Shown: positions 7,487-16,002 of the stretch, in pieces
How positions within the stretch are numbered: position 1 is the stretch's first letter
Layout: the number at the start of each line of letters is the position of its first letter
From: Halopseudomonas sp002296055
Lineage (GTDB): Bacteria > Pseudomonadota > Gammaproteobacteria > Pseudomonadales > Pseudomonadaceae
Length of the DNA stretch: 64,000 nucleotides
Assembly (NCBI RefSeq): GCF_050876985.1
Contig: NZ_JBPAPP010000001.1
Strand: one strand, 5' to 3'
Translations under genes and position numbers: made by a program
The notes under the pieces: generated by a model
Databases searched by the model: none
Seen by the model: only the letters and a program-made list of their open reading frames with translations
What the model was told of the DNA's origin: nothing

Positions 7487-8461
7487 ATGAAGCTGCAGCA
7501 GCTGCGCTATATCTGGGAAGTGGCCCACCATGACCTGAACGTGTCCGCCACTGCCCAGAGTCTCTATACCTCTCAGCCCGGCATCAGCAAGCAGATTCGC
7601 TTGCTTGAGGACGAGTTGGGCGTGGAGGTGTTTTCTCGCAGTGGCAAGCACCTGACCCGCATTACGCCGGCGGGCGAGCGCATTATCGCAACCGCCGGCG
7701 AGATACTGCGCAAGGTCGATAGCATCAAGCAAATTGCCCAGGAGTTCAGCAATGAGCGCAAGGGCACCCTGACGCTGGCAACAACGCATACCCAGGCGCG
7801 TTACGCGTTGCCACCCATCATTCAGAAGTTCATCCAGAGCTACCCGGAAGTGTCTCTGCACATGCATCAAGGGTCACCGATGCAGATCTGCGAGATGACG
7901 GTTGATGGCACCGCTGACTTCGCCATCGCCACCGAAGCCCTGGAGTTATTCTCCGATCTGGTGATGATGCCTTGTTACCGCTGGAATCGCTGCGTCATCG
8001 TGCCCAAAGGGCATCCCTTGACGCAGCTACCAGAGTTGACGCTGGAGGCGTTGGCGGATTGGCCGCTAGTCACCTACGTGTTTGGTTTTACCGGTCGTTC
8101 CAAGCTCGACGATGCGTTCAATAATCGCGGGTTGTCGCCCAAGGTGGTGTTTACCGCCGCCGACGCCGACGTGATCAAAACCTACGTGCGGCTGGGCTTG
8201 GGGGTCGGCATTGTGGCGCACATGGCGGTTGACCCGGTGGCTGACCCGGACCTGGTGGTGATCGACGCCAGCCGATTGTTTGAATCGAGCGTGACCAAGA
8301 TCGGCTTCCGCCGGGGCACCTTCCTGCGTGGCTATATGTACGAATTTATCGAAGCCTTTGCGCCTCACCTGACCCGAGATGTGATCGAGCAGGCGCTGCT
8401 CTGCAGTAATAAGGTGGAGCTGGAAGCCTTGTTTGATGGGGTCGAGTTGCCGGTGCTTTAG
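7487..8461 (+). CDS. cysB: LysR-type regulator CysB
   Basis: A 324-residue LysR regulator, the same length as E. coli CysB. The N-terminal helix-turn-helix covers residues about 1-60 (SATAQSLYTSQPGISKQIRL), followed by the inducer-binding domain with the family TTHTQARY segment (residues about 99-106) that contacts sulfate or N-acetylserine. CysB activates sulfur-assimilation genes and represses its own gene. The nearby cysH, convergent with it, is a typical target. The start ATG at 7487 is the only one that gives a complete N-terminus (MKLQQLRYIWEV). Confidence 0.96.
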   Translation: MKLQQLRYIWEVAHHDLNVSATAQSLYTSQPGISKQIRLLEDELGVEVFSRSGKHLTRITPAGERIIATAGEILRKVDSIKQIAQEFSNERKGTLTLATTHTQARYALPPIIQKFIQSYPEVSLHMHQGSPMQICEMTVDGTADFAIATEALELFSDLVMMPCYRWNRCVIVPKGHPLTQLPELTLEALADWPLVTYVFGFTGRSKLDDAFNNRGLSPKVVFTAADADVIKTYVRLGLGVGIVAHMAVDPVADPDLVVIDASRLFESSVTKIGFRRGTFLRGYMYEFIEAFAPHLTRDVIEQALLCSNKVELEALFDGVELPVL

Positions 8462-8470
8462 CGGGGAGAG

Positions 8471-8541
8471 CACTGATTAATTCTGAACGCCCCGCAGGGC
8501 TAGCGCCCAAGCGTGCACAGGGCGTGTGGAATTGATCAGTG
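8471..8541. repeat. Large imperfect inverted repeat between cysB and cysH
   Basis: CACTGATTAATTC (8471-8483) pairs with GAATTGATCAGTG (8529-8541) with one wobble. A symmetric 3-base internal loop follows, then ACGCCC (8487-8492) pairs with GGGCGT (8520-8525), and a small GGGC-TAGC-GCCC hairpin sits at 8497-8508. There is no U-run. It may end both convergent genes or be a dispersed extragenic element. Confidence 0.6.
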
Positions 8542-8570
8542 CGTCCCTAGGTCTCGGTCGGCATTAGACT

Positions 8571-9296
8571 CTAACTGCGGGCAATCAGGTTGCTGGCGTG
8601 CAGGCCGCATTCCTTCTTGGTCGACTCCTCCCACCACCAGCGGCCTTCGCGCTCATGCTGGTTGGGCAGGACTGGCCGGGTGCAGGGCTCGCAACCGATA
8701 CTGATAAATCCCTTCTCGTGCAGCGGGTTGTAGGGTATCTCCAGCATGCGGATGTAGTTCCAGATGTCCTCGCTGCTGTAGTTGGCCAGCGGGTTGAACT
8801 TCACCAGCGGGTGGTCGTCCGTCGAAAAGGCGGTGTCCAGCTGAATCACCGGCACGTCGGCGCGAGTGGGGCTTTGATCCTTGCGCTGTCCGGTGATCCA
8901 GGCATCTACGCCACCCAGCTTGCGGCGCAGCGGGGCAATCTTGCGCACACCGCAGCAGCCGCCGTGGCCGTTTTCATAAAAGTCGAACAGGCCGTTTTCA
9001 CGGACGTAGGCTTCCAACTGCTGGTGATCTGGAGACAGCACTTCAAGCTCAATACCGTAGTGATTGCGTACCTGCTCAAGGAAGCGGTAGGTCTCGGCGT
9101 GCAAGCGGCCGGTGTCTAGGGTGAACACCTTGATCTCGGGGTTGATTTTCCAGGCCATATCCAGCGCGACGATATCGTCGGCGCCACTGAATGACAGCCA
9201 GAGATTGTCGAACTGGCCCAGGGCAAGCTCAAGGATCTGCTGGGGCGACTTGTTGGCGTACTCGCTTGCCAACTGGTCGATGTCGAAATTACTCAT
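8571..9296 (-). CDS. cysH: Adenylylsulfate (APS) reductase, 4Fe-4S type
   Basis: A 241-residue cytosolic enzyme that reduces activated sulfate to sulfite using thioredoxin or glutaredoxin. The PP-loop nucleotide motif is LSFSGADD (residues 34-41). The iron-sulfur cysteines are the CC pair at 114-115 and CEPC at 202-205, which marks the APS-type rather than the cluster-free PAPS-type enzyme. The catalytic cysteine is in the C-terminal KKECGLH (Cys230). It is convergent with cysB, its expected activator. The ATG at 9296 gives a normal N-terminus (MSNFDIDQL). Confidence 0.95.
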   Translation of the reverse strand: MSNFDIDQLASEYANKSPQQILELALGQFDNLWLSFSGADDIVALDMAWKINPEIKVFTLDTGRLHAETYRFLEQVRNHYGIELEVLSPDHQQLEAYVRENGLFDFYENGHGGCCGVRKIAPLRRKLGGVDAWITGQRKDQSPTRADVPVIQLDTAFSTDDHPLVKFNPLANYSSEDIWNYIRMLEIPYNPLHEKGFISIGCEPCTRPVLPNQHEREGRWWWEESTKKECGLHASNLIARS

Positions 9297-9518
9297 TGCA
9301 TCAGGCTCTCAATCCGGCGGTGGATCGGTGTGCCACCGTTTCTGGTTTACGCCGGCAGTCTAACAAAGGGCGTCTTAGTCCATCCTCTTTTATTTAGTTA
9401 TATTTTTATGCCTTTTTGCCATGTTGGCGCGCGCTGGAAACCCGCTTCTCGTTGCGCCCGGGGGCGCTTGCCGGTAGATTGTGCGCCAGCCTCAACTATT
9501 GAAAATCAGGAGTGTCGC
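9297..9518. promoter_or_regulatory. Divergent cysH-thrH intergenic region with AT-rich block
   Basis: The space between the divergent cysH and thrH starts holds an A/T-rich block around 9385-9420 in otherwise GC-rich DNA. It is the probable promoter and CysB-binding region for cysH, but I cannot pick out a convincing -10/-35 pair. The thrH ribosome site CAGGAG lies at 9507-9512. Confidence 0.4.
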
Positions 9519-10136
9519 GTGGAAATTGCTTGCCTTGACCTGGAGGGCGTACTGGTCCCGGAAATCTGGATTGCCTTTGCCGAAAAAACCGGCATTGAGG
9601 AACTCAAGGCGACCACCCGTGACATTCCCGATTACGACGTGCTGATGAAGCAACGTCTGTCTATTCTCGACAAGCACGGCCTCAAGCTGTCGGATATCCA
9701 AGAAGTCATCGCGACTCTGAAGCCGCTGGATGGCGCTGTTGAGTTCGTCGATTGGCTGCGTGAGCGTTTTCAGGTCGTCATTCTGTCTGACACCTTCTAC
9801 GAGTTCTCCCAGCCGCTGATGCGTCAGCTCGGGTTCCCGACGCTGCTGTGCCACCGCCTGATCACTGATGAGAACGACCGTGTTGTTGACTATCAGCTGC
9901 GCCAGAAAGACCCCAAGCGTCAGTCGGTCATCGCACTGAAGAGCATCTACTACCGCATCATCGCGGCAGGTGACTCCTACAACGACACTACCATGCTGTC
10001 TGAAGCGCATGCCGGCATTCTGTTCCATGCCCCGGACAACGTGATTCGCGAGTTTCCGCAATTCCCCGCAGTCCACACCTACGAAGACCTCAAGAAGGCC
10101 TTTATCGCTGCGTCCAATCGCGAGCTGTCGCTCTGA
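9519..10136 (+). CDS. thrH: ThrH, bifunctional phosphoserine phosphatase / homoserine phosphotransferase
   Basis: A 205-residue HAD-superfamily protein, the length I recall for P. aeruginosa ThrH. Motif I is LDLEGV (nucleophile Asp7, Glu9), motif II is the Ser/Thr of VVILSDTFYE, the motif III lysine lies near RQKDPKR and motif IV is AAGDSYNDTTM. I chose the GTG at 9519 because CAGGAG precedes it and it gives the family N-terminus (VEIACLDLEG); the frame is open further upstream, but without family-like sequence. ThrH can dephosphorylate phosphoserine and pass phosphate to homoserine. Confidence 0.93.
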   Translation: MEIACLDLEGVLVPEIWIAFAEKTGIEELKATTRDIPDYDVLMKQRLSILDKHGLKLSDIQEVIATLKPLDGAVEFVDWLRERFQVVILSDTFYEFSQPLMRQLGFPTLLCHRLITDENDRVVDYQLRQKDPKRQSVIALKSIYYRIIAAGDSYNDTTMLSEAHAGILFHAPDNVIREFPQFPAVHTYEDLKKAFIAASNRELSL

Positions 10137-10144
10137 TTTGACCC

Positions 10145-11074
10145 TCAGGCTGGCGGCAATGCCGCCGGCCGATTGCGCTTCAGCGGCAGCCACCAGCGTC
10201 GACTCGGTTGCCCGAAAACCTCCCGTAGCTGTTCCACACTGCCTTGACGTTGTGCCGGTTCGAAAGCCAGCGCAGTGTGCAGTGCTGGCCAACAGTGCGC
10301 TGGCAAGCCGGCGGGCTTTTGCAGAGTGGCGTATTGGTCCATGCGCATGGCCTGGCGCGCGGTAAGGCGGCTGAAGGGGTGATGCCCGCTGGCCAGCTCG
10401 TAGAGTACACAACCAAGTGCGTAGAGATCGGTGGCCTTGCTCAGGTCGCCGCCATCCAGCAGTTCCAGCGCAGCGTAGCGGGGTGTCCAGGCGGCCAGCC
10501 GGCGGCGCGACAGCTTTGGGAGGCTGCTCAACAGTCCTTCATTGGCCTGGCCCAGACCGAAATCAAACAACCGTACACCGCTGGCACACAGCATCACATT
10601 GGTTGGTTTGATGTCGCCGTGCAGCACGCCGCGCTGGTGAGCGTGCTGCAAAGCATCCAGCAGGGCCAGAGCCAAGGGTTGCAGCTCGGCCCAAGGCATG
10701 CCCTGCGGGTGCGAGGCCATGATCTGATCCAGCGTGGGGCCATCGAGTAACTCCAGGGTAAGAAAGGCGCGCTGGCTTTCGGCGTCCACGTGAAAGCTGT
10801 GCGGGCGCACTACATGGCGGTGATGCAGGCGGCTGGTGAGGGCAAATTCGCTGTAGAGCAGGGCGTTGGCGTCGGGATGGCGGGCGAAGGTATCGTTCAG
10901 GGTCTTTAGTGCGACCCAGGGTTCAGGGTCGCCAAACTGCTCACGTAGCAGGTCGCGGGCGCGGTAAACCGCGCCCATGCCGCCGACGCCAAGCAGGCGC
11001 TCAATCTGGTAGCGCTTGCCCATCAGCTGCGGAAGCTCGCTGGGTGCCTGCAGGGGTTGGGTTATCTGGTTCAC
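10145..11074 (-). CDS. stk1: Hanks-type Ser/Thr protein kinase of a T6SS operon
   Basis: A 309-residue soluble kinase. Seen in order: glycine-rich loop GVGGMGAVY (residues 29-37), ATP lysine in VALKTL (Lys57), catalytic loop HGDIKPTN (152-159) and DFG (171-173). There is no membrane anchor or sensor extension, unlike PpkA of H1-type systems, which fits the Stk1 type of P. aeruginosa H2-T6SS. It is the last gene of the operon and overlaps the phosphatase gene by 4 bp (ATGA). The pair probably sets the phosphorylation state of the FHA protein encoded at the other end of the operon; that link is inferred from known T6SS kinase/Fha pairs. Confidence 0.92.
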   Translation of the reverse strand: MNQITQPLQAPSELPQLMGKRYQIERLLGVGGMGAVYRARDLLREQFGDPEPWVALKTLNDTFARHPDANALLYSEFALTSRLHHRHVVRPHSFHVDAESQRAFLTLELLDGPTLDQIMASHPQGMPWAELQPLALALLDALQHAHQRGVLHGDIKPTNVMLCASGVRLFDFGLGQANEGLLSSLPKLSRRRLAAWTPRYAALELLDGGDLSKATDLYALGCVLYELASGHHPFSRLTARQAMRMDQYATLQKPAGLPAHCWPALHTALAFEPAQRQGSVEQLREVFGQPSRRWWLPLKRNRPAALPPA

Positions 11075-11811
11075 GGTGAACTCGGTGAGGGTGTCGGTCG
11101 AATGACAATGGCACTGAGGTTATCGCTGGCGGCGCCTTGTAGTACCTCTGCGAACAGATGCTCAACCGCTTCGCGGGCGCTGGGCAACGCCAGCGCGTGG
11201 TTTAGCTGGCGGACTGTCAGCGTGCGGTACAGACCGTCGCTGCATAGCAGCAGTCGGTCGCCGACTTGCAGGTTGAACTCGGTGACGTCCAGGCGCAGGA
11301 TCTCGTGCGCGCCCACCGCACGGGTGAGTGCCTGGGCGCTAGGATGCTGAGCGGCTTGTGCCGGGTTCATGTTGGCGCCGTTGATCAGTTGCTGGGCGAG
11401 GGTGTGGTCCTTGGATAGCAGGTAGAGCTTCTGCCGGCGCCACAGGTAGCAGCGACTGTCGCCAGCCCACAGGCATACTGCGCGCATACCGTAGGTGGCG
11501 ACCGCGACCACCGTGCTGCCGATCAGCGGTGCTGGTTCACCGGCGCACAGCGTCAGGTCCTGGGTCAGGCGGTGGTTAACCTGATGCAGGGCCTGACGCA
11601 CTCGCCGCTGGTTTTGGTCGAGATTGGCGCCTAGCGGCAGGTCTGCCAGTTGCTCGACAATCATTCTGCTCGCCAGGGCCCCGTTCTGATGGCCGCCCAT
11701 GCCGTCGGCGACCGCCCAGAGGCTGTGCGCTCGCCGGTCCAGCACGGCGTCTTCGTTGCGACTGCGCACTTTGCCGGTATGCGTCTGGCTTGCACTGTCC
11801 CAGTGGATCAT
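11071..11811 (-). CDS. stp1: PP2C-family Ser/Thr phosphatase of a T6SS operon
   Basis: A 246-residue PPM/PP2C phosphatase. Metal-binding and catalytic motifs are present: SRNEDA (residues 17-22), VADGMGGHQNG (about 34-44), GSTVV, AGDSRCYLW, LCSDGL and the final SDNLSAIVI. It has no transmembrane segment. It lies between tssM, whose end it overlaps by 4 bp, and the kinase gene, matching stp1 of the P. aeruginosa H2-T6SS cluster. It most likely reverses phosphorylation by the adjacent kinase. Confidence 0.92.
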   Translation of the reverse strand: MIHWDSASQTHTGKVRSRNEDAVLDRRAHSLWAVADGMGGHQNGALASRMIVEQLADLPLGANLDQNQRRVRQALHQVNHRLTQDLTLCAGEPAPLIGSTVVAVATYGMRAVCLWAGDSRCYLWRRQKLYLLSKDHTLAQQLINGANMNPAQAAQHPSAQALTRAVGAHEILRLDVTEFNLQVGDRLLLCSDGLYRTLTVRQLNHALALPSAREAVEHLFAEVLQGAASDNLSAIVIRPTPSPSSP

Positions 11812-14800
11812 AGCTGCGCTGGCAGGGCGAAGCTGCGCAGAAGTTCGGGGTCAAACGGGTTGGGCGCCCGCTGGCTGTGCAGCAGGTACTGGGCACGCAT
11901 GCCGCCGATGCTGGCGCGCAGCAGCAGGGCATCGCGCTCTTCCTGGCGCTCGATATCCACCCGATCTAGCAGACGGAATAGCGACCAGGCGCCGGCTTCC
12001 TGTTGCAGGCCCATGCGTCGGCCGCCAAGGTCTTCCAGGGTCAGGCTGATACGCTCGTTACCCTCAGCCGCTGGCCAGCGGAAAGCGGTAGCGACAATCG
12101 GGCCATGCCGATACTCCAGCTGCTGCGGGCCGTAATGAAAACTGGATCGGCCGAGACTGGCATCCAGCGCGTAGGGCTCAAGGCGAAATTGTACGCCGGG
12201 CTCGAATGGGTCGTCGGCAAAGAAGCCGTCACGGATTGCCTGCGCTCGGCCCAGCTGGGTCAGCAGAGCTGAGGAGAGCGGCAAGCTGCGACCATCCAGC
12301 GAACGCAGACGGTAGCGTCCATTGCTGTGCATGACAAAGGGCTGCAGATAGCTGCCAATAAAACGCTCGACCGTACCCTCATGCTGGAAGAAGCTGCGAA
12401 AGTCGTTGAGTTCAACGTCTCGGTTGCTGTCAGCGCTGAATGGATAACGCTGGGCAAGCGCACTGCGGTAGACGCTGTAGAGATCTGCGCGGTAGCGCTG
12501 ATTGAGGTAGCGGCCTGCGTCTGCCAACACCTGGCCCCATGCGTCGGAGGCTAACTGGCCAACCCAGCTGTCGAGCGGCGCAGGCAGCAGGCTGGCGGCG
12601 TCACGCGTGGCGCTAATGGCATCGGCCTGGTGTTGCATGCGTTTGCGCGCCATGTCAAAGGCCAGCTGGCCGCTGTCGCCGCTGTTGTATAGCTGGGCGA
12701 CCTGCAGCTGCAGCTGTGCCAGTGCCTGCTGGCTCCGCAGCAGTGCTGGATTGGGCGCGCCGGTGTCATCCAAGAGTGCGTGCAGCGCTGAGAACTGGTG
12801 CTGCAGCGCTTGTTTGGCCGGGCTGGCAGGCGCTGCGTTGTCGAGTGTTGGGTCGATCAACCGGGTGTGCTCGCGCAATTGCTGGAGTAACTGCAGGTGC
12901 GGCGCGCTACTGGCACCCAGGGCCGCGAGATCAGTAACGGCACGACCACTGCGTAACGGTGCCAGGCGTAGGGCGGCCAACGCGCGTACCCACTGATCGG
13001 TGTAATCCTGAAAATAAAGCGCCTCGACCTCAATCAGCAGCTGCCGACGCTCACTGGGCGTTAGTTGGCTGCGGTTGCCGAGTACCCAGTTGTCTTCCAG
13101 GAGGCGCTCGATAAGCGCTGGCCCCTGTTGCTGAAACAACGTCTGATAGCCTGGCTTGGTATAGAAACCGGGAATGTCCACCGGCCGGCTGGCCAACAGC
13201 TGGTGATCGGCACCTAACTGGCTGTCCAGACGGTAGGTAGGCAGGGCGCGAGCTTGCTCTCGCAGCAGGCGATAGGTTAGCTGTGCCAGAGACTCCTGCT
13301 GCAGCTGCTCGCGCACCGCGCTAATCAGCTCGCCGTTAGCTGTTGCCGGCTGCCAGGGCAGCGCTAGTAGCCTGGCAAGGTGGTCGTTCAGGTGCTGCTG
13401 TACGTCGGGTTGATCGGGGTAGCGGTGGCGCCACTCTTCGCGCATCCACTGTTGCAGGTAATTTGGGTCCAGGCGTTCGCTCTGGCTGAGCATCAGGTAG
13501 GCGCGCAGGTGGCCAATCAGTTGTTGGCGATCGGCGTGTGCGCTGCGCAAGCGCGCCTCCAGCTGCCGACTGATCAGGGGCTGCAGGTAATCGCGTAGTG
13601 CTTGCTGATAGTGGCGCAGCACCTGTGGTTGTACTGCTGGAGCCTGCTCCAGCGTCAGGTTCTGTCTGAGCGCGCTCCCGGTTATCGCAGGTTGCACCAG
13701 GGTGGCGGCGTAGCGGGTGTCCAACTGCTGCAGCAGTGCTGTGATGCGGCTGTGCGCTTGAATGGACGGTGTATGCGGCAGGAAGTGCTCAGCCAACTGC
13801 GCCAATTGGCTGAGGCGCTCACTCTGCTGGTGATAGGCCCAGCCCCAGCCTAGGGCACAGGCTGTCAGCCCGGCGGCGGCTAGGCCCAGGCCGATGCGCT
13901 GTCGGCGCCGCTGAGTTTGTCGGCGTTGCTGGTCGAGGCTCACGCGCTGGGGGTTGCCGAGGATGATCTGCTCAAACAGCTCCGTGATGAAACCCGATTG
14001 CCTGGCCGGCACAGGCGAGTACATCAGACTGTCGTGCTCGTGTTGACCTGCGCAGGTGAAGTACAGCCCCTGTAGTCGCGCGCCGGGCTGGTAGCGGTTG
14101 GCGGTGAAGCTTTGCTCGATAAAGCGTTGCAGTGGGCCTTCCAGGCGAGCGAGCTGCCAGGGCAGGTCAAACAGTTGGCCGCGGCGGGCCGGGTCGCGCT
14201 CCTGGTGCAAGCGGTTAAGCATCTGAGCATTCAGGCGCCCGAGCAGGCCTGCATAGGCACGGTTTTGCTGCTGCGGATCGGGGTTGGGCTGGTCATCGAT
14301 ATGGATGCCGAAGTGCTGTTGACGTTGATTGGCTGGCAGTTGCTCTAGCAGCTCTGTGAGACCTGGGATCAGGTCGCCCTTGCTCAGTAGTAGATACACC
14401 GGCAGATCCAGGCCAAGCTGCTGACGCAGCTCTGCCAGCGCTTGGCGCAGACGGCGTGCCAGGTTGTCCAATTCAAGGTTGTGGTCTTGTTGTAATAGGT
14501 CAACTGGTAGGGTGATCAGCACGCCGTTCAGTGCCGGTTGACGGCGCTGGCGCAGCATATTCAGCAGCGCCTGCCAGTGCGCTGCTGGGCTGTTGCCGTC
14601 TGTGTCGGGCAGGCAGTGGCCACTGCAGTCAATCAGAGCGCCTGCTCGGTGGCAGTGCCATTCAGCTGGGCTTGGGCCGGCGTCACCCTCCGGTGCATCT
14701 GCGGTGGTGCTCAGTAGCGGTAGTTCCGACTGGCAAATCAGACTGCTTTTGCCTGCGTTTTGCGGGCCAATCAGCAAGTACCAGGGCAACTGCCGGCGCT

Positions 14801-15152
14801 CGCGGGCGCTAAGTCCGGCGCGGTCCATTTGCTGCTGGGCCAACAGCCAGCGCTGATGCAGGGCCAGATGCACATCGATCTGACGGGCCTGCTGTTGTTC
14901 TTCTTCGGGGCTGGGTGGTGTAGGTGCCGGGCGTTTACGCCAGTAGCTGATCAGGCGCCATATCACCCATGGTGTGGCCAGCAGGGCGAGCGTTGCCGCG
15001 CGGCTCCAGCGGCTGCTCCAGATGGCGTGGCCGTTGATGGAGACCGCGGGGCCCAGCTGCCAGATCAGCAAACCGAGCAATATCAGCAACAGCGCGGACC
15101 AACCGGGTGGTGAACGCAGTAGGGCAAGGAAGCGGGTCAGCGAGGGTGTCAT
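11808..15152 (-). CDS. tssM: T6SS membrane-complex protein TssM (IcmF)
   Basis: An 1114-residue inner-membrane protein, near the usual TssM length. Two N-terminal membrane segments (residues about 18-38 and 52-70) are followed by a cytoplasmic GTPase-like domain with an intact Walker A motif GPQNAGKSS (129-137) and SKGD (257-260). A third membrane segment (about 421-440) leads into the large periplasmic region and the C-terminal domain. TssM joins TssL and TssJ to form the trans-envelope channel that anchors the contractile tail. It overlaps tssL by 4 bp (ATGA) and the phosphatase gene by 4 bp, so the operon is tightly coupled. Confidence 0.95.
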   Translation of the reverse strand: MTPSLTRFLALLRSPPGWSALLLILLGLLIWQLGPAVSINGHAIWSSRWSRAATLALLATPWVIWRLISYWRKRPAPTPPSPEEEQQQARQIDVHLALHQRWLLAQQQMDRAGLSARERRQLPWYLLIGPQNAGKSSLICQSELPLLSTTADAPEGDAGPSPAEWHCHRAGALIDCSGHCLPDTDGNSPAAHWQALLNMLRQRRQPALNGVLITLPVDLLQQDHNLELDNLARRLRQALAELRQQLGLDLPVYLLLSKGDLIPGLTELLEQLPANQRQQHFGIHIDDQPNPDPQQQNRAYAGLLGRLNAQMLNRLHQERDPARRGQLFDLPWQLARLEGPLQRFIEQSFTANRYQPGARLQGLYFTCAGQHEHDSLMYSPVPARQSGFITELFEQIILGNPQRVSLDQQRRQTQRRRQRIGLGLAAAGLTACALGWGWAYHQQSERLSQLAQLAEHFLPHTPSIQAHSRITALLQQLDTRYAATLVQPAITGSALRQNLTLEQAPAVQPQVLRHYQQALRDYLQPLISRQLEARLRSAHADRQQLIGHLRAYLMLSQSERLDPNYLQQWMREEWRHRYPDQPDVQQHLNDHLARLLALPWQPATANGELISAVREQLQQESLAQLTYRLLREQARALPTYRLDSQLGADHQLLASRPVDIPGFYTKPGYQTLFQQQGPALIERLLEDNWVLGNRSQLTPSERRQLLIEVEALYFQDYTDQWVRALAALRLAPLRSGRAVTDLAALGASSAPHLQLLQQLREHTRLIDPTLDNAAPASPAKQALQHQFSALHALLDDTGAPNPALLRSQQALAQLQLQVAQLYNSGDSGQLAFDMARKRMQHQADAISATRDAASLLPAPLDSWVGQLASDAWGQVLADAGRYLNQRYRADLYSVYRSALAQRYPFSADSNRDVELNDFRSFFQHEGTVERFIGSYLQPFVMHSNGRYRLRSLDGRSLPLSSALLTQLGRAQAIRDGFFADDPFEPGVQFRLEPYALDASLGRSSFHYGPQQLEYRHGPIVATAFRWPAAEGNERISLTLEDLGGRRMGLQQEAGAWSLFRLLDRVDIERQEERDALLLRASIGGMRAQYLLHSQRAPNPFDPELLRSFALPAQL

Positions 15153-15997
15153 GGCCGAGCCTCCTGGGCACTGTAGTGTTGTAAGGTGTTAGTGCGTTGC
15201 TGGTCCAGCACACTGCTGAAACCACTGTGCAGCAACCACAGCATGCCCAGCGTGCCGGCGATCAGCAGCCATGTGGGCAGGTTACGCTGCAGTTGATGCT
15301 CACCGTTGTTGGACGCGGCCGGGGTACCCAGGCTGCTGTCGGGTTCGTCGCGGTAGCGCTTCAGCTCGCGATACAGGCGCTCGCCGATATCCGCCAGAGC
15401 ACTTTCGCCACGTGGCTGCAGGCGGTAGCGCCCCTGAAAGCCCAGGGCAATGCAGACGTACATCAATTCGAGTACGTCCAGGTGTCGGCTTGGCTCTCGA
15501 AACAGGCGCTCCAGCAGGACAAAGAACTTCTCGCCGCCAAAGGTTTCCTGGTGGAACTGGCTGAGCAAACTGTGTTGCGACCAGTCGCTGTCGTTACCCC
15601 AGCGGGTGCCCAGAATGGCCTCATCCAGCACGGTGCAGAGAACGTAGCGGGCAGCATGACGAGTGGTTTGCTCAACCCTGTGCTCCTGACAGTGCAGGTC
15701 AAACTGCTGGATGCCGACGCGCAGAGACTCCCGCAGCAGATCAGGGCTGTCCTGCGGGTCGGCGTACTTCAGCTGAATCAGTTCAGAGAACAGCGGCGCG
15801 GCGAGTGCCAGCAAGGTGTTTGGGCCGTGGGCGTCTATCAGGAGTGTGCTGTTGCCGGGCGGCAGGGTCAGGCGCTGGGCGAGAGGCGCCGCTCGGAACG
15901 CCGGGTTGTAGTCGGTGAGCGGAGTGTCGGCCGACCAGTTGTCGTCCTGGGCGAGGATAACCGTGCGGTCGTCCTGGGGGGATGCCATTGCATGCAT
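15149..15997 (-). CDS. tssL: T6SS membrane-complex protein TssL (DotU/IcmH)
   Basis: A 282-residue TssL. The cytoplasmic DotU domain occupies residues about 55-220 (motifs CTVLDEAILGTRWG, ETFGGEKFF and LMYVCIALGFQGRYR). One C-terminal membrane anchor follows (about 243-262, WLLIAGTLGMLWLLHSGF). There is no OmpA-like peptidoglycan-binding extension, so anchoring to the wall must come from elsewhere. ATG at 15997 or the internal Met4 could be the start. It sits between tssK and tssM, the common order. Confidence 0.94.
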   Translation of the reverse strand: MHAMASPQDDRTVILAQDDNWSADTPLTDYNPAFRAAPLAQRLTLPPGNSTLLIDAHGPNTLLALAAPLFSELIQLKYADPQDSPDLLRESLRVGIQQFDLHCQEHRVEQTTRHAARYVLCTVLDEAILGTRWGNDSDWSQHSLLSQFHQETFGGEKFFVLLERLFREPSRHLDVLELMYVCIALGFQGRYRLQPRGESALADIGERLYRELKRYRDEPDSSLGTPAASNNGEHQLQRNLPTWLLIAGTLGMLWLLHSGFSSVLDQQRTNTLQHYSAQEARP

Positions 15998-16002
15998 GGT
16001 AG

